Of a DNA stretch of 64,000 bases, positions 1-8,129 are shown one piece after another. This stretch comes from Pseudohalocynthiibacter aestuariivivens. GTDB taxonomy: Bacteria; Pseudomonadota; Alphaproteobacteria; Rhodobacterales; Rhodobacteraceae. Where the stretch lies: contig NZ_CP049037.1 of assembly GCF_011040495.1 (NCBI RefSeq), positions 2,914,001 to 2,978,000 on the forward strand. Direction: 5' to 3'. Both the position numbers and the translations under genes were made by a program. The notes under the pieces were generated by a model. That model was not told the origin of the DNA and made no database searches. It saw only the letters and a program-made list of their open reading frames with translations. The stretch's first letter is position 1. The number at the start of each line of letters is the position of its first letter.

Positions 1-178
1 CGTCGGCATAATGGTCCCAGCCACTGTCGGGATGCAGGATGGAGACGTGAAATCGCCAGCCCATGCCGTCCTTCTCGACATGCACATCGGTGATGTCCGG
101 TGCATCGGCCAAGCCGGAACCAGTCAGGAAGGGGGCCGCCACCAACGCAGCGCCAAGGGTCAGAATGAAACGTTTCAT
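1..178 (-). CDS. Secreted hypothetical protein, N-terminal part only
   Basis: The gene runs off the left edge, so only the first 59 codons are visible. It begins MKRFILTLGAALVAAPFL, a typical Sec signal peptide with a short basic head and a hydrophobic core, probably cleaved after the GSGLADA stretch. The mature part carries DITDVHVEKDGMGWRFHV followed by LHPDSGWDHYAD. I recall similar small secreted proteins in Rhodobacterales, without an assigned function. It is likely periplasmic. The start is the only ATG in front of the signal peptide. Confidence 0.6.
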   Translation of the reverse strand, partial: MKRFILTLGAALVAAPFLTGSGLADAPDITDVHVEKDGMGWRFHVSILHPDSGWDHYAD

Positions 179-214
179 GGAACCAGATATAGGGCATGAC
201 CATGTGTCATGCTT

Positions 215-949
215 TCACGTCTGTGTGTTTGCAGTGTCATGTTTGCCGGTCGCCTCCGGCTGCATCAGGATCCGCCTTGATTGCGACGCGAACTCGCGCC
301 GAAAGAGGATCAGGCAGGTAAGTGCAGCGGCCACGATCAATGCTTCGGGACCAAGCAGCCATGCGGTTGAGGCCAGCGCGAAGTAAATCGAGCGCAAGCC
401 GCGGTTAAAGCTGCGCGCACCGGTGATGTTGAGTTCGGCGGCCTTGTGTGCCCGAGGCGACGTCAGTGGATCGTCGGGATCGTTGGGCACCGCCGCCATC
501 ACAACGGCGCAATATCCAAACAGGCGGTTTGCCCAGACGAATTTAAAGAAGGCATTCACCAGAAAGCCCAGCATTACGAACAGCTTGATTTCCCAGACGA
601 TGGCCGGGTCTTGATCAATGGTCAGATCGCTGGCGATGCCGATCAAGGTGTCGGTGTTCCCCAGCAGAGCAAGCCCGCCGCCAAGCGCGATCATCGTGGC
701 AGAGGCAAAGAACGTCGCGCCCTGACGCAGATTCGTCAGCGTCTGCGCATCAAAGATACGCGGGTCGCGGTGGATCATCTGGGTCATCCAATGGCGTCGA
801 TAATCCGCCATCAGCCGCGAGACCGAAGGCCACGCTCTGCCCGAATGCTCAATGATCAGGCCAATGGCAAAAGAGCCGACCAGTATCGTGGCCAAAGCCA
901 TGATATCCAGAAACCCGAAAAGCGCCAAACGATCCACCCAGTGCATCAT
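215..949 (-). CDS. DUF599 family membrane protein
   Basis: A 244-residue integral membrane protein of the DUF599 family, function unknown. It has an N-terminal hydrophobic segment (LFGFLDIMALATILVGSF), two central ones around residues 75-150, and a C-terminal pair near STAWLLGPEALIVAAALTC. Family landmarks are the early RRHWM stretch and the late ARSFNRGLRSIYFALA stretch. Start chosen at the double ATG (949/946), because the longer frame adds 21 residues of poor quality. It is divergent from glcD, with a 25-base palindrome between them. Confidence 0.75.
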   Translation of the reverse strand: MMHWVDRLALFGFLDIMALATILVGSFAIGLIIEHSGRAWPSVSRLMADYRRHWMTQMIHRDPRIFDAQTLTNLRQGATFFASATMIALGGGLALLGNTDTLIGIASDLTIDQDPAIVWEIKLFVMLGFLVNAFFKFVWANRLFGYCAVVMAAVPNDPDDPLTSPRAHKAAELNITGARSFNRGLRSIYFALASTAWLLGPEALIVAAALTCLILFRREFASQSRRILMQPEATGKHDTANTQT

Positions 950-989
950 GCAACTGTAGGGAGTGACGAGGAGACTTGCCAGATGGGTA

Positions 990-1014
990 AATTGGTTATA
1001 TTTTATGACCAATT
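990..1014. promoter_or_regulatory. Hyphenated palindrome, candidate GntR/FadR-type operator for glcDEF
   Basis: AATTGGTTATA, a TTT centre, then TATGACCAATT: 11-base arms with one T/G mismatch. It lies between divergent DUF599 (start 949) and glcD (start 1114). TGGT...ACCA half-sites are usual for FadR-subfamily GntR regulators such as PdhR and GlcC, though the spacing here is not the PdhR spacing. No glcC gene is in the window. Assignment to a regulator is inference. Confidence 0.45.
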
Positions 1015-1113
1015 ATTACTTTTGCGTTGCTGTCCTTGGGATCGTGCGCGCAAACTGACATGCCGCAATTCACGTCATTATGTCGTGGCGCGCGGCGCGT
1101 GGAGGCGCAGCCG

Positions 1114-2553
1114 ATGGAAATGCCGCAACCGAATGCGACGATTCTGGCCCGCAAGCCCGAGATCGTACGGCGTCTGAGCGAGGTGCTGCCCGCAGGCGCA
1201 GTGATCTCGGATGAGGCAGAAACGCGGGCTTATGAATGCGACGCGCTGACAGCGTACAAGTGCCCACCTCTCGCCGCTGTGCTGCCGAGCAGCACGCACG
1301 AAGTGTCCGAGGTGCTCCGGGTCTGCTTTGAATTGGGTGTGCCGGTCGTGCCGCGTGGGTCGGGCACGTCGTTGGCCGGTGGGGCGCTGCCGACGGGTGA
1401 TTGCGTCATCCTTGGGGTGGCGCGCCTGAATGATGTGTTGGAAACCGATTACGAGAACCGGTTTATCCGGGTACAATCGGGCCGGACCAACCTCAGCGTG
1501 ACGGGCGCAGTGGAAGAAAATGGATTTTTCTACGCGCCGGACCCATCCAGCCAGTTGGCCTGTGCCATTGCGGGCAACATAGCGATGAATTCGGGCGGTG
1601 CGCATTGCCTGAAATACGGTGTGACAACCAACAACCTGCTGGGCGTGACGATGGTGTTGATGGACGGCACCGTGACCGAAATCGGCGGCGCGTATCTGGA
1701 CGCGGCGGGTTATGATCTGCTGGGTGTTATCTGTGGGTCCGAGGGACAATTGGGTGTCGTGACTGAGGCGACCTTGCGTATTCTGCACAAACCCGAAGGC
1801 GCGCGACCTGTGCTGATCGGATATGACAGCAACGAGGTGGCGGGTGCCTGCGTGTCCGACATCATCAAGGCAGGCGTTCTGCCTGTCGCGATCGAATTTA
1901 TGGACCGTCCATGCATCCGCGCGACCGAGGCATTCGCTGGCGCGGGCTATCCTGTTTGCGAGGCGCTGCTGATCGTCGAGGTCGAGGGTTCAGAGGCCGA
2001 GATTGACGAGCAACTGGCGATCATACTGGAAATTGCGCGTAGGCATGACCCGGTGGAACTACGTCAGAGCACGTCCGCCGACGAAAGCGCAAGGATCTGG
2101 CTGGGTCGCAAATCCGCCTTTGGCGCGATGGGGCAGATCAATGACTACATGTGCCTTGATGGCACAATCCCGGTCAGCCAGCTGCCGTTCGTGTTGCGTC
2201 GTATCAGTGAGATGAGTCGGGACTACGGGCTGGATGTGGGCAACGTGTTCCACGCGGGCGATGGTAATATGCATCCGCTGATCCTCTATGATGCGAACAA
2301 ACCCGGCGATCTGGAGCTGTGCGAGGCTTTCGGCGCGGATATCCTCAAACTGTGCGTTGAGGTAGGGGGCTGCCTGACGGGCGAACACGGTGTGGGAATC
2401 GAAAAGCGCGACCTGATGGGGCATCAGTATGCAGCCGTCGATCTGGAAATGCAGATGGCGGTCAAGGATGTGTTCGACCCAAAGTGGCTGTTGAACCCTG
2501 CCAAGGTTTTTCCGCTGGCAGACAGCGCGTCACGACGGATCGCGGCGGAATAG
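1114..2553 (+). CDS. glcD: Glycolate oxidase FAD subunit GlcD
   Basis: A 479-residue FAD-linked oxidase (FAD_binding_4 plus FAD-oxidase C-terminal domain), the catalytic subunit of the membrane-associated glycolate dehydrogenase that makes glyoxylate. FAD-binding landmarks are VPRGSGTSLAGGALP and NIAMNSGGAHCLKYGVTTNN; the C-terminal part has GNVFHAGDGNMHP and GGCLTGEHGVGIEKR, typical of GlcD. ATG 1114 is chosen because GGAGG lies 8 bases before it and family alignment begins here; the frame is open upstream to 1027. First gene of glcDEF. The product glyoxylate connects with Mcl1 (62289) in central metabolism. Confidence 0.93.
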   Translation: MEMPQPNATILARKPEIVRRLSEVLPAGAVISDEAETRAYECDALTAYKCPPLAAVLPSSTHEVSEVLRVCFELGVPVVPRGSGTSLAGGALPTGDCVILGVARLNDVLETDYENRFIRVQSGRTNLSVTGAVEENGFFYAPDPSSQLACAIAGNIAMNSGGAHCLKYGVTTNNLLGVTMVLMDGTVTEIGGAYLDAAGYDLLGVICGSEGQLGVVTEATLRILHKPEGARPVLIGYDSNEVAGACVSDIIKAGVLPVAIEFMDRPCIRATEAFAGAGYPVCEALLIVEVEGSEAEIDEQLAIILEIARRHDPVELRQSTSADESARIWLGRKSAFGAMGQINDYMCLDGTIPVSQLPFVLRRISEMSRDYGLDVGNVFHAGDGNMHPLILYDANKPGDLELCEAFGADILKLCVEVGGCLTGEHGVGIEKRDLMGHQYAAVDLEMQMAVKDVFDPKWLLNPAKVFPLADSASRRIAAE

Positions 2554-2623
2554 GGGCTTTGCCCCTCGCTTTGTAACCTGCCGGTTTCAAAGCTCACCCC
2601 AGGATATTTGGAGCAAGAAGAAA
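2553..2623 (+). repeat. Structured intergenic repeat, copy A (glcD-glcE)
   Basis: GGGGC-TTT-GCCCC hairpin (2553-2565), a second hairpin GCTTTG/CAAAGC extended by AACC/GGTT (2568-2593), then CCCCAGGATATTTGGAGC and AAGAAGAAA, ending just before the glcE start. The purine-rich end supplies the ribosome binding site of glcE. The same layout recurs at 24240-24308, in part at 63361-63384, and inverted at 59652-59700. Confidence 0.6.
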
Positions 2624-2627
2624 CATC

Positions 2628-3761
2628 ATGTTGCGCCCAGAGACAGAGACCGCGCTGGCGGAGATAATCAAAGCCGCCACTGGTCCGTTGCGGATAGAGG
2701 GTGGCGGCACGCGATCTGTTGAACGCGCGCGCGCGGGTGAGACACTGAGCATGTCGGCGATGCGCGGCATCGACCTATATGAACCTGGTGCACTGACGAT
2801 GGTGGCCAAGGCTGGCACGCCGCTGGAAGAGGTAGAGACGGCGCTGGCCCAAGAAGGCCAACGATTGCCTTTTGAACCAATGGACCATCGCCCCTTGTTG
2901 GGCACTGACGGCATACCGACGATCGGGGGCGTATTCGCGGCAAATATCTCTGGTCCGCGCCGTATTCAGGTGGGGGCGGCGCGTGATTTTCTGCTGGGGG
3001 TGCGGTTTGTTGATGGCGCGGGGCGGGTCGTATCGAACGGCGGGCGGGTGATGAAGAATGTCACCGGCTATGATCTGGTCAAGCTGATGGCGGGCAGTCG
3101 CGGGACGCTGGGCGTGTTGACAGAACTATCGTTCAAAGTTTTGCCGAAGCCGGATTTTTGCGGAGTGCTGAGCCTTGAGGGGTTAGATGATGTTCGTGCC
3201 GTTGCGGCCCTCTGTCGCGCGTTGGGATCACCCTATGAGGTTAGTGGTGCAGCCCACATGCAAAAGGGGTCGGACGGGGTGCCGGTGACGATGATCCGTC
3301 TGGAGGGCTTTGAGAAATCCGTGCGTTACCGGGCGAACGCCCTGCAAAAATTGCTCGGGGAGTTTGGTGTGTTTCAGCTTGAGACAGATCCCGAGTGTGT
3401 TGACGCTTGCTGGTGTTCAATCCGGGATGTGGTGCCGTTCAAGGGACACGCCGGTGATGTCTGGCGTGTCTCTGTCAAACCCACCGATGCGCCGACCGTC
3501 GTGGCGCAGGTTTCCGGGGCGGACGCAATTTATGATTGGGGTGGCGGGCTGATCTGGCTCAGGGTTAATGGGGACGGTTATGCAAGCGCGATCCGGGACG
3601 CTGTGGCGGCTGTCGGGGGGCATGCGACGCGTGTCCGTGGGACTGGTCCGGATGCGTTTCACCCCTTGCCGCCGTCATTGGCCGCACTGGAGGCGGGGTT
3701 GCGCGCGCGGTTCGATCCGAGCGGTATTCTGAACCCCGGATTGATGGGGTCGGTCGCGTGA
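2628..3761 (+). CDS. glcE: Glycolate oxidase subunit GlcE
   Basis: A 377-residue FAD-binding subunit of glycolate oxidase. It has a FAD_binding_4 domain (GPLRIEGGGTRSVER near residue 20; GGVFAANISGPRRIQVGAARD near 105-125; NGGRVMKNVTGYDLVKLMAG near 145) and a short C-terminal region ending FDPSGILNPGLMGS, the usual GlcE/GlcD tail. It is shorter than GlcD, as expected. It follows glcD by 74 bases that hold a structured repeat and precedes glcF by 24 bases, so the three genes are very likely one operon. Confidence 0.9.
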   Translation: MLRPETETALAEIIKAATGPLRIEGGGTRSVERARAGETLSMSAMRGIDLYEPGALTMVAKAGTPLEEVETALAQEGQRLPFEPMDHRPLLGTDGIPTIGGVFAANISGPRRIQVGAARDFLLGVRFVDGAGRVVSNGGRVMKNVTGYDLVKLMAGSRGTLGVLTELSFKVLPKPDFCGVLSLEGLDDVRAVAALCRALGSPYEVSGAAHMQKGSDGVPVTMIRLEGFEKSVRYRANALQKLLGEFGVFQLETDPECVDACWCSIRDVVPFKGHAGDVWRVSVKPTDAPTVVAQVSGADAIYDWGGGLIWLRVNGDGYASAIRDAVAAVGGHATRVRGTGPDAFHPLPPSLAALEAGLRARFDPSGILNPGLMGSVA

Positions 3762-3785
3762 CTTTATTGAAAAAGGGCGGTTTCG

Positions 3786-5108
3786 ATGCGCACTGAGTTT
3801 ACCGAGAATCAGTTGAAAGATCCGGGCATTCGCCGCGCGAATGAAATCCTGCGATCCTGCGTGCATTGTGGATTTTGCACAGCGACTTGCCCCACCTATC
3901 AGGTCTTGGGCGACGAATTGGATAGCCCGCGCGGGCGCATCTACCTGATCAAGGATATGTTGGAAAACGAACGTGTGCCCGATGCCAAGACGGTGGGACA
4001 TATCGACAAATGCCTGAGTTGTCTGGCCTGCATGACCACCTGCCCGTCGGGGGTGCATTACATGCATCTGGTGGATCATGCGCGCGCCTATATCGAGGCC
4101 AACTACAAACGCCCACCGGGTGAACGGATGCTGCGTTGGGTGCTGGCGCGTATTTTGCCCCACCCAATGCGATTTCGCATCGCGCTGCTGGGGGCCAAGC
4201 TTGGGCGGCCCTTCGCCCGATTGATGCCAGATGCGCGGTTGCGCGCGATGTTGGAGATGGCACCGAAGCAGGTGCCGCCGGTCAGCCGCAATGATGACCC
4301 ACAGACATTTTTGCCGACCGCTAGTGCCGTGCGCGCCGGAAAACGTGTGGCACTGATGACGGGCTGCGCCCAAAAGGCGCTGAACACCGATATCAACGAT
4401 GCTACGATCCGGCTGTTGACGCGGCTGGGCTGCGAAGTGGTGGTGGCCAAGGGCGCGGGCTGTTGCGGTGCGCTGACGCACCATATGGGCAAGGCGACCG
4501 AGAGCCACGCCACCGCCGCAAAGAATATCCATGTCTGGGCCGCCGAAATGGATGGCGACGGTCTGGATGCCATCGTCATCAACACATCCGGATGCGGCAC
4601 CACTGTAAAGGATTACGGGCATATGTTCCGGCACGACCCGTTGGCGCAGGATGCGGCGCGGGTCTCAGAGATCGCGATGGACATCTCGGAGTTGCTGATG
4701 ACGCTCGATATGCCGGACGGGTCGGCCAAAGACCTGACGATTGCCTATCATGCGGCCTGTTCGTTGCAGCACGGACAACAGATAAAGACCTTTCCCAAAG
4801 ACCTGCTGAAGCGCGCCGGGTTCACAGTGGTGGAGCCCGCCGACAGCCACCTGTGCTGTGGTTCGGCTGGCACCTACAACCTGATGCAGCCCGAAATTTC
4901 TGGGCAACTAAAGACGCGCAAGGTGCGCACGCTGGAAGCGAAATCGCCCGATGTCATCGCAGCCGGAAACATCGGCTGCATGATGCAGATCGGCAGCGGG
5001 ACCGAGATACCCATTGTGCATACGGTTGAGTTGCTGGACTGGGCCACTGGTGGTCCGAAACCGCCCGCGCTCGACGGGAAACTGCCCATCCCGGACCTGC
5101 ACCGCTGA
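3786..5108 (+). CDS. glcF: Glycolate oxidase iron-sulfur subunit GlcF
   Basis: A 440-residue electron-transfer subunit of glycolate oxidase. Two ferredoxin motifs in the N-terminal 110 residues (CVHCGFCTATCP and CLSCLACMTTCPSG) should each bind a [4Fe-4S] cluster. Two cysteine-rich CCG domains follow (GCCGALTHHMG and later CCGSAGTYNLMQPE), as in the GlcF/HdrB-like family. It passes electrons from the flavin of GlcD towards the quinone pool at the inner membrane. Last gene of glcDEF; no further glc gene follows. Confidence 0.93.
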   Translation: MRTEFTENQLKDPGIRRANEILRSCVHCGFCTATCPTYQVLGDELDSPRGRIYLIKDMLENERVPDAKTVGHIDKCLSCLACMTTCPSGVHYMHLVDHARAYIEANYKRPPGERMLRWVLARILPHPMRFRIALLGAKLGRPFARLMPDARLRAMLEMAPKQVPPVSRNDDPQTFLPTASAVRAGKRVALMTGCAQKALNTDINDATIRLLTRLGCEVVVAKGAGCCGALTHHMGKATESHATAAKNIHVWAAEMDGDGLDAIVINTSGCGTTVKDYGHMFRHDPLAQDAARVSEIAMDISELLMTLDMPDGSAKDLTIAYHAACSLQHGQQIKTFPKDLLKRAGFTVVEPADSHLCCGSAGTYNLMQPEISGQLKTRKVRTLEAKSPDVIAAGNIGCMMQIGSGTEIPIVHTVELLDWATGGPKPPALDGKLPIPDLHR

Positions 5109-5195
5109 AATTGATTTGCTGGTTTGGCAATCGTGCCAAACAAATGCCTCAAATCCTTGGTAGCGGTGCAGCAGAACTGGATTTGGGAGTGTTTC

Positions 5196-6002
5196 ATGCT
5201 GCGCAGCTTGCTGGTGGCCTTTGCGGTTGCTGTGATCATATCCCCTGTATCGGCACAGCAGACACAGTTGCAGAGGCTCGACACCGGCGATGATGGTCGC
5301 GCATGGGAGGCTGTCGGGCGGCTTGATCTGGCGGGGCGGGGATTTTGCACAGGCACATTGATCGCGCCTGATCTGGTGCTGACAGCGGCCCATTGCCTCT
5401 TTGACAAGGCGACCGGAAAGCGGATCGATCAGAACAAGATCGAATTTTTGGCGGGCTGGCGCAATGGTCGCGCATCAGCCTATCGTTGGATACGTCGCGC
5501 CGTGGTCCACCCCAGCTATATCTTTGATCAGCAGATCGCGGCAGACCGGGTGCGCAATGATGTGGCGCTGCTGGAACTGCACCACCCGATCCGCAATGGG
5601 CGGGTAGAACCGTTCGAGACGGATCGACGCCCGATCAAGGGCCAGCGTATCGGTGTCGTCAGCTATGCGCGCGGCCGGTCAGAGGCGCCTTCGCTACAGG
5701 AGGTCTGTGATGTCATTGCCCGCCAGCAGGGTGTCTTGGTGATGTCATGCGATGTGACCTATGGGGCATCCGGTGCGCCGATCTTCAGCTTTGAAAGCGG
5801 CACGCCCCGTGTCGTATCAGTCGTGTCGGCCATGGCAGAGGTCAACGGACGCAAGGTGTCACTCGGCACACAACTGGAAGAGCCGTTGGCGGTGCTGCGT
5901 GCGGCATTGGATGCTGGCGAAGGTGTCCAGCAATCCGATGCGCCGCAGATGAATATCGTGGGAGTGCGCCGGACGACGGGTGCGAAATTTGCCAAGCCAT
6001 GA
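5196..6002 (+). CDS. Secreted trypsin-like serine peptidase (first of tandem pair)
   Basis: A 268-residue chymotrypsin-fold (S1) protein. The signal peptide MLRSLLVAFAVAVIISPVSA is followed by the mature protein. The triad is visible: His in LTAAHC, Asp in NDVALLEL, Ser in GASGAPIF. The GASG form in place of GDSG is seen in other bacterial V8/trypsin-like members. Start chosen at ATG 5196, in front of the signal peptide, with GGGAG upstream. It ends TGAKFAKP, the same tail as the next gene, which overlaps it by ATGA. Substrate unknown; exported to the periplasm or outside. Confidence 0.85.
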   Translation: MLRSLLVAFAVAVIISPVSAQQTQLQRLDTGDDGRAWEAVGRLDLAGRGFCTGTLIAPDLVLTAAHCLFDKATGKRIDQNKIEFLAGWRNGRASAYRWIRRAVVHPSYIFDQQIAADRVRNDVALLELHHPIRNGRVEPFETDRRPIKGQRIGVVSYARGRSEAPSLQEVCDVIARQQGVLVMSCDVTYGASGAPIFSFESGTPRVVSVVSAMAEVNGRKVSLGTQLEEPLAVLRAALDAGEGVQQSDAPQMNIVGVRRTTGAKFAKP

Positions 6003-6796
6003 AACTGCGCGTCATTTATATGCTGGCGTTCGCGCTGTTGCCGCAGGTTGTTGCGGCCAGCGGGCTGGTGCGCCTGACAGACCGGGATGACCTCTTTGGA
6101 TGGGAGGCGGTCGGCAGGATCGAGATCGGCGGCGACGGATATTGCACGGGTGCGCTGATCGCCCCGGACACCGTGCTGACGGCTGCGCATTGCGTGTATG
6201 ATGAACAAGGCGCGATGATCGAACCGGACGATCTGACATTTCGCGCAGGATTGCGGGATGGCGTTTTCATCTCGCAAAGCCGTGTCGCCCAGATCGCCGC
6301 GCATACCGACTACGCGCCTCTGGGTGGGCTTGATGCCAACAACTTGCGTCACGACGCGGCCCTTCTGGTGTTAAAGAAAGCCATCCCCAGCGCGGTTGCC
6401 AGCCCGTTCGTTCTGGCAGCGCCCCGGCGTCCGGGGCAGCGGGTGAGCGTGGTCAGCTACGGCAAAGGGCGCGATGCGGCGCTGTCATGGCAACGCGATT
6501 GCGGTGTGACGGCCGCGGGGCAGGGGCTGATGGCGTTTGACTGCAATGTGACGTTTGGTTCGTCCGGTGCGCCCGTCTTTACGCGCGAAGCAGGTCGCGC
6601 GCGTATTGTGTCCCTGATCAGCGCAGGTGGAGAACAGGATGGCGCTAGGGTTGCCTATGGAATGGACCTGCCAGACGTCGTCGACCGGCTAAAGCGCGAC
6701 TTGCGCGCATCTGTCCAAACCGGGCCCGCGCGGATCAAGCGGATAAAGGTGGGACAGGGCGGTGGCGCTTCCGGCGCGAAATTTGCAAAACCCTGA
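5999..6796 (+). CDS. Secreted trypsin-like serine peptidase (second of tandem pair)
   Basis: A 265-residue S1-family protein whose ATG overlaps the stop of the preceding paralogue (ATGA), so the two are translationally coupled. Signal peptide MKLRVIYMLAFALLPQVVAA; His in LTAAHC, Asp in RHDAALLVL, Ser in GSSGAPVF. Both copies carry DD..WEAVGR near the mature start, so a local duplication is likely, but they have diverged widely in between. The C-terminus is a basic, Gly/Ser-rich linker plus SGAKFAKP, shared with the neighbour and so probably functional. Confidence 0.85.
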   Translation: MKLRVIYMLAFALLPQVVAASGLVRLTDRDDLFGWEAVGRIEIGGDGYCTGALIAPDTVLTAAHCVYDEQGAMIEPDDLTFRAGLRDGVFISQSRVAQIAAHTDYAPLGGLDANNLRHDAALLVLKKAIPSAVASPFVLAAPRRPGQRVSVVSYGKGRDAALSWQRDCGVTAAGQGLMAFDCNVTFGSSGAPVFTREAGRARIVSLISAGGEQDGARVAYGMDLPDVVDRLKRDLRASVQTGPARIKRIKVGQGGGASGAKFAKP

Positions 6797-6831
6797 TTTC
6801 GGGGGCGGGCGGTTTCGCGGTATCTGCGGTA

Positions 6832-6859
6832 CTTGAAACAGCGTTGTCATTCCCCACAT
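6832..6859 (+). promoter_or_regulatory. RpoH (sigma-32) promoter before the Hsp20 gene
   Basis: CTTGAA (6832-6837), a 14-base spacer, then CCCCACAT (6852-6859). This is close to the sigma-32 consensus (CTTGAA, 11-15 bases, CCCCAT-T). It lies 98 bases ahead of the Hsp20 start at 6958, in a gap with no other gene. Promoter strength and start point are not shown by sequence alone. Confidence 0.75.
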
Positions 6860-6957
6860 ATGGCATGTTCGGCGCCGCTTCGCGGGCCGGACGGAACCCG
6901 GCCTGTCCCAGATGGGAAGGTCACACCATATTGTTATCGCTCAATGGAGGATGACCC

Positions 6958-7428
6958 ATGCGAAACTTTGATCTGGCTCCACTTTACCGGGCCACCGTCG
7001 GCTTTGACCAAATTGCAGACATGATGGACCGCGTTCTGTCCAGTGATGTCGCCCAGCCGACCTATCCACCTTACAATATCGAAAAGACAGCCGATGATGC
7101 CTACCGTATCTCGATTGCGGTTGCAGGCTTTGCCGATGCCGACCTGTCAGTCGAAGTGAAAGAGGGCGCGCTGATCGTCGCGGCACGCAAGGCGGATGAT
7201 GACGCTAACCGCAACTATCTGCACCGGGGCATTGCCACCCGCGCGTTCGAACGACGCTTCCAATTGGCGGATCACGTGCGGATCACCGGAGCGGCCCATG
7301 CTGACGGCATGCTGCATATTGATCTGGTGCGAGAAGTGCCCGAGGCACTGAAACCGCGCCGCATCGCAATCGAAAGCGGATCGACCAACACCGACAAGGA
7401 CGTGGTCGACGCCAAGGCTGTCAACTGA
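6958..7428 (+). CDS. Small heat-shock protein, Hsp20 family
   Basis: A 156-residue alpha-crystallin-type chaperone of the IbpA/HspH class, which holds unfolding proteins for DnaK/ClpB. The alpha-crystallin domain spans about residues 38-130: YPPYNIEKTADDAYRISIAV, then LIVAARK, then YLHRGIATRAFERRFQLAD, the signature of class A rhizobial/IbpA-like members. The C-terminal I-x-I/V motif is RRIAIES. Monocistronic: it has its own RpoH promoter and a terminator 26 bases after the stop. Start ATG 6958 follows GGAGGATGACCC. Confidence 0.92.
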   Translation: MRNFDLAPLYRATVGFDQIADMMDRVLSSDVAQPTYPPYNIEKTADDAYRISIAVAGFADADLSVEVKEGALIVAARKADDDANRNYLHRGIATRAFERRFQLADHVRITGAAHADGMLHIDLVREVPEALKPRRIAIESGSTNTDKDVVDAKAVN

Positions 7429-7453
7429 TCCACAGCTCTCTGATTGCGCTGAA

Positions 7454-7480
7454 GGCCCGGCAAATTGCCGGGCCTTTTTC
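7454..7480 (+). terminator. Rho-independent terminator of the Hsp20 gene
   Basis: GGCCCGGCAA and TTGCCGGGCC form a nearly perfect stem with a tiny loop, followed by TTTTT (7475-7479). Confidence 0.85.
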
Positions 7481-7534
7481 GTCATGGCAGACCAATGCCC
7501 AACCGAGCCTGCCGTAACGGCAAGCGATCTGTTT

Positions 7535-7560
7535 GGAACATGCGGGACGAGGGCTGCGTT
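7535..7560 (+). promoter_or_regulatory. Candidate EcfG-type stress promoter
   Basis: GGAAC (7535-7539), 17 bases, CGTT (7557-7560). This matches the alphaproteobacterial general-stress consensus GGAAC-N16/17-CGTT. The start codon it would serve is 37 bases downstream. Some Rhodobacterales lack EcfG, so whether this host has the factor decides the call. Confidence 0.45.
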
Positions 7561-7596
7561 GACCTGATGAAACCCTGATACAGGAGGAAATCAGAC

Positions 7597-8040
7597 ATGA
7601 AAAACGTCATAACCACCCTCGCCGCCAGCACATTGGCATTGTCCACCTTTGCGACAGTCGCACCGGCCCAAGACGCCAGCGCCAAACTGATGGCCCTGCA
7701 AGGTGATTTGATCCGCACCCGCGACATCACCGGCGGTTCGGTGTTTTCGACCAATGCCGCAGATGACAAATGGACCAATATGTCGGTGGACACTGCTGTT
7801 GGGCCCGACTGGAACAAGATCGGCCAGATCGAAGATATCATTCTAACGCCCGAAGGCCAGATGGTCGGAATCGTGGCTGAGATCGGCGGCTTTCTCGACA
7901 TCGGCGACAAGCATGTGGTGATTGCCACTGACGACGTGAAGCTGGTGCCGACACAGGACAATACATACGCCTATGTCACCCGGTTGAGCGAAGACCAACT
8001 GAAGACCATGAAGGATGTCGATGAGGGATTCTGGAATTGA
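7597..8040 (+). CDS. Exported PRC-barrel domain protein
   Basis: A 147-residue protein with signal peptide MKNVITTLAASTLALSTFA, likely cut near APAQDA. The rest is a PRC-barrel: DIIL near residue 86, GQMVGIVAEIGGFLDIGDKHV, then a DDVKLVP strand. In this family the barrel binds partner proteins or surfaces; no enzyme function is implied. Secreted PRC-barrel proteins are often stress-induced, which agrees with the EcfG-like promoter upstream. Strong ribosome site AGGAGG. Single gene with its own terminator. Confidence 0.85.
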   Translation: MKNVITTLAASTLALSTFATVAPAQDASAKLMALQGDLIRTRDITGGSVFSTNAADDKWTNMSVDTAVGPDWNKIGQIEDIILTPEGQMVGIVAEIGGFLDIGDKHVVIATDDVKLVPTQDNTYAYVTRLSEDQLKTMKDVDEGFWN

Positions 8041-8058
8041 TCCACGGCAGATAAGCAC

Positions 8059-8087
8059 AAAAAAAGGGGCCAATGTGGCCCCTTTTT
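8059..8087. terminator. Bidirectional terminator between PRC-barrel gene and gabD
   Basis: A7, then GGGGCC-AATGT-GGCCCC, then T5. The A- and T-runs on both sides let it end the + strand PRC-barrel transcript and the - strand dehydrogenase transcript. Confidence 0.85.
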
Positions 8088-8129
8088 AGTACGTGAACGC
8101 GCCGATGTGAAACCGACGCGATACCGACG

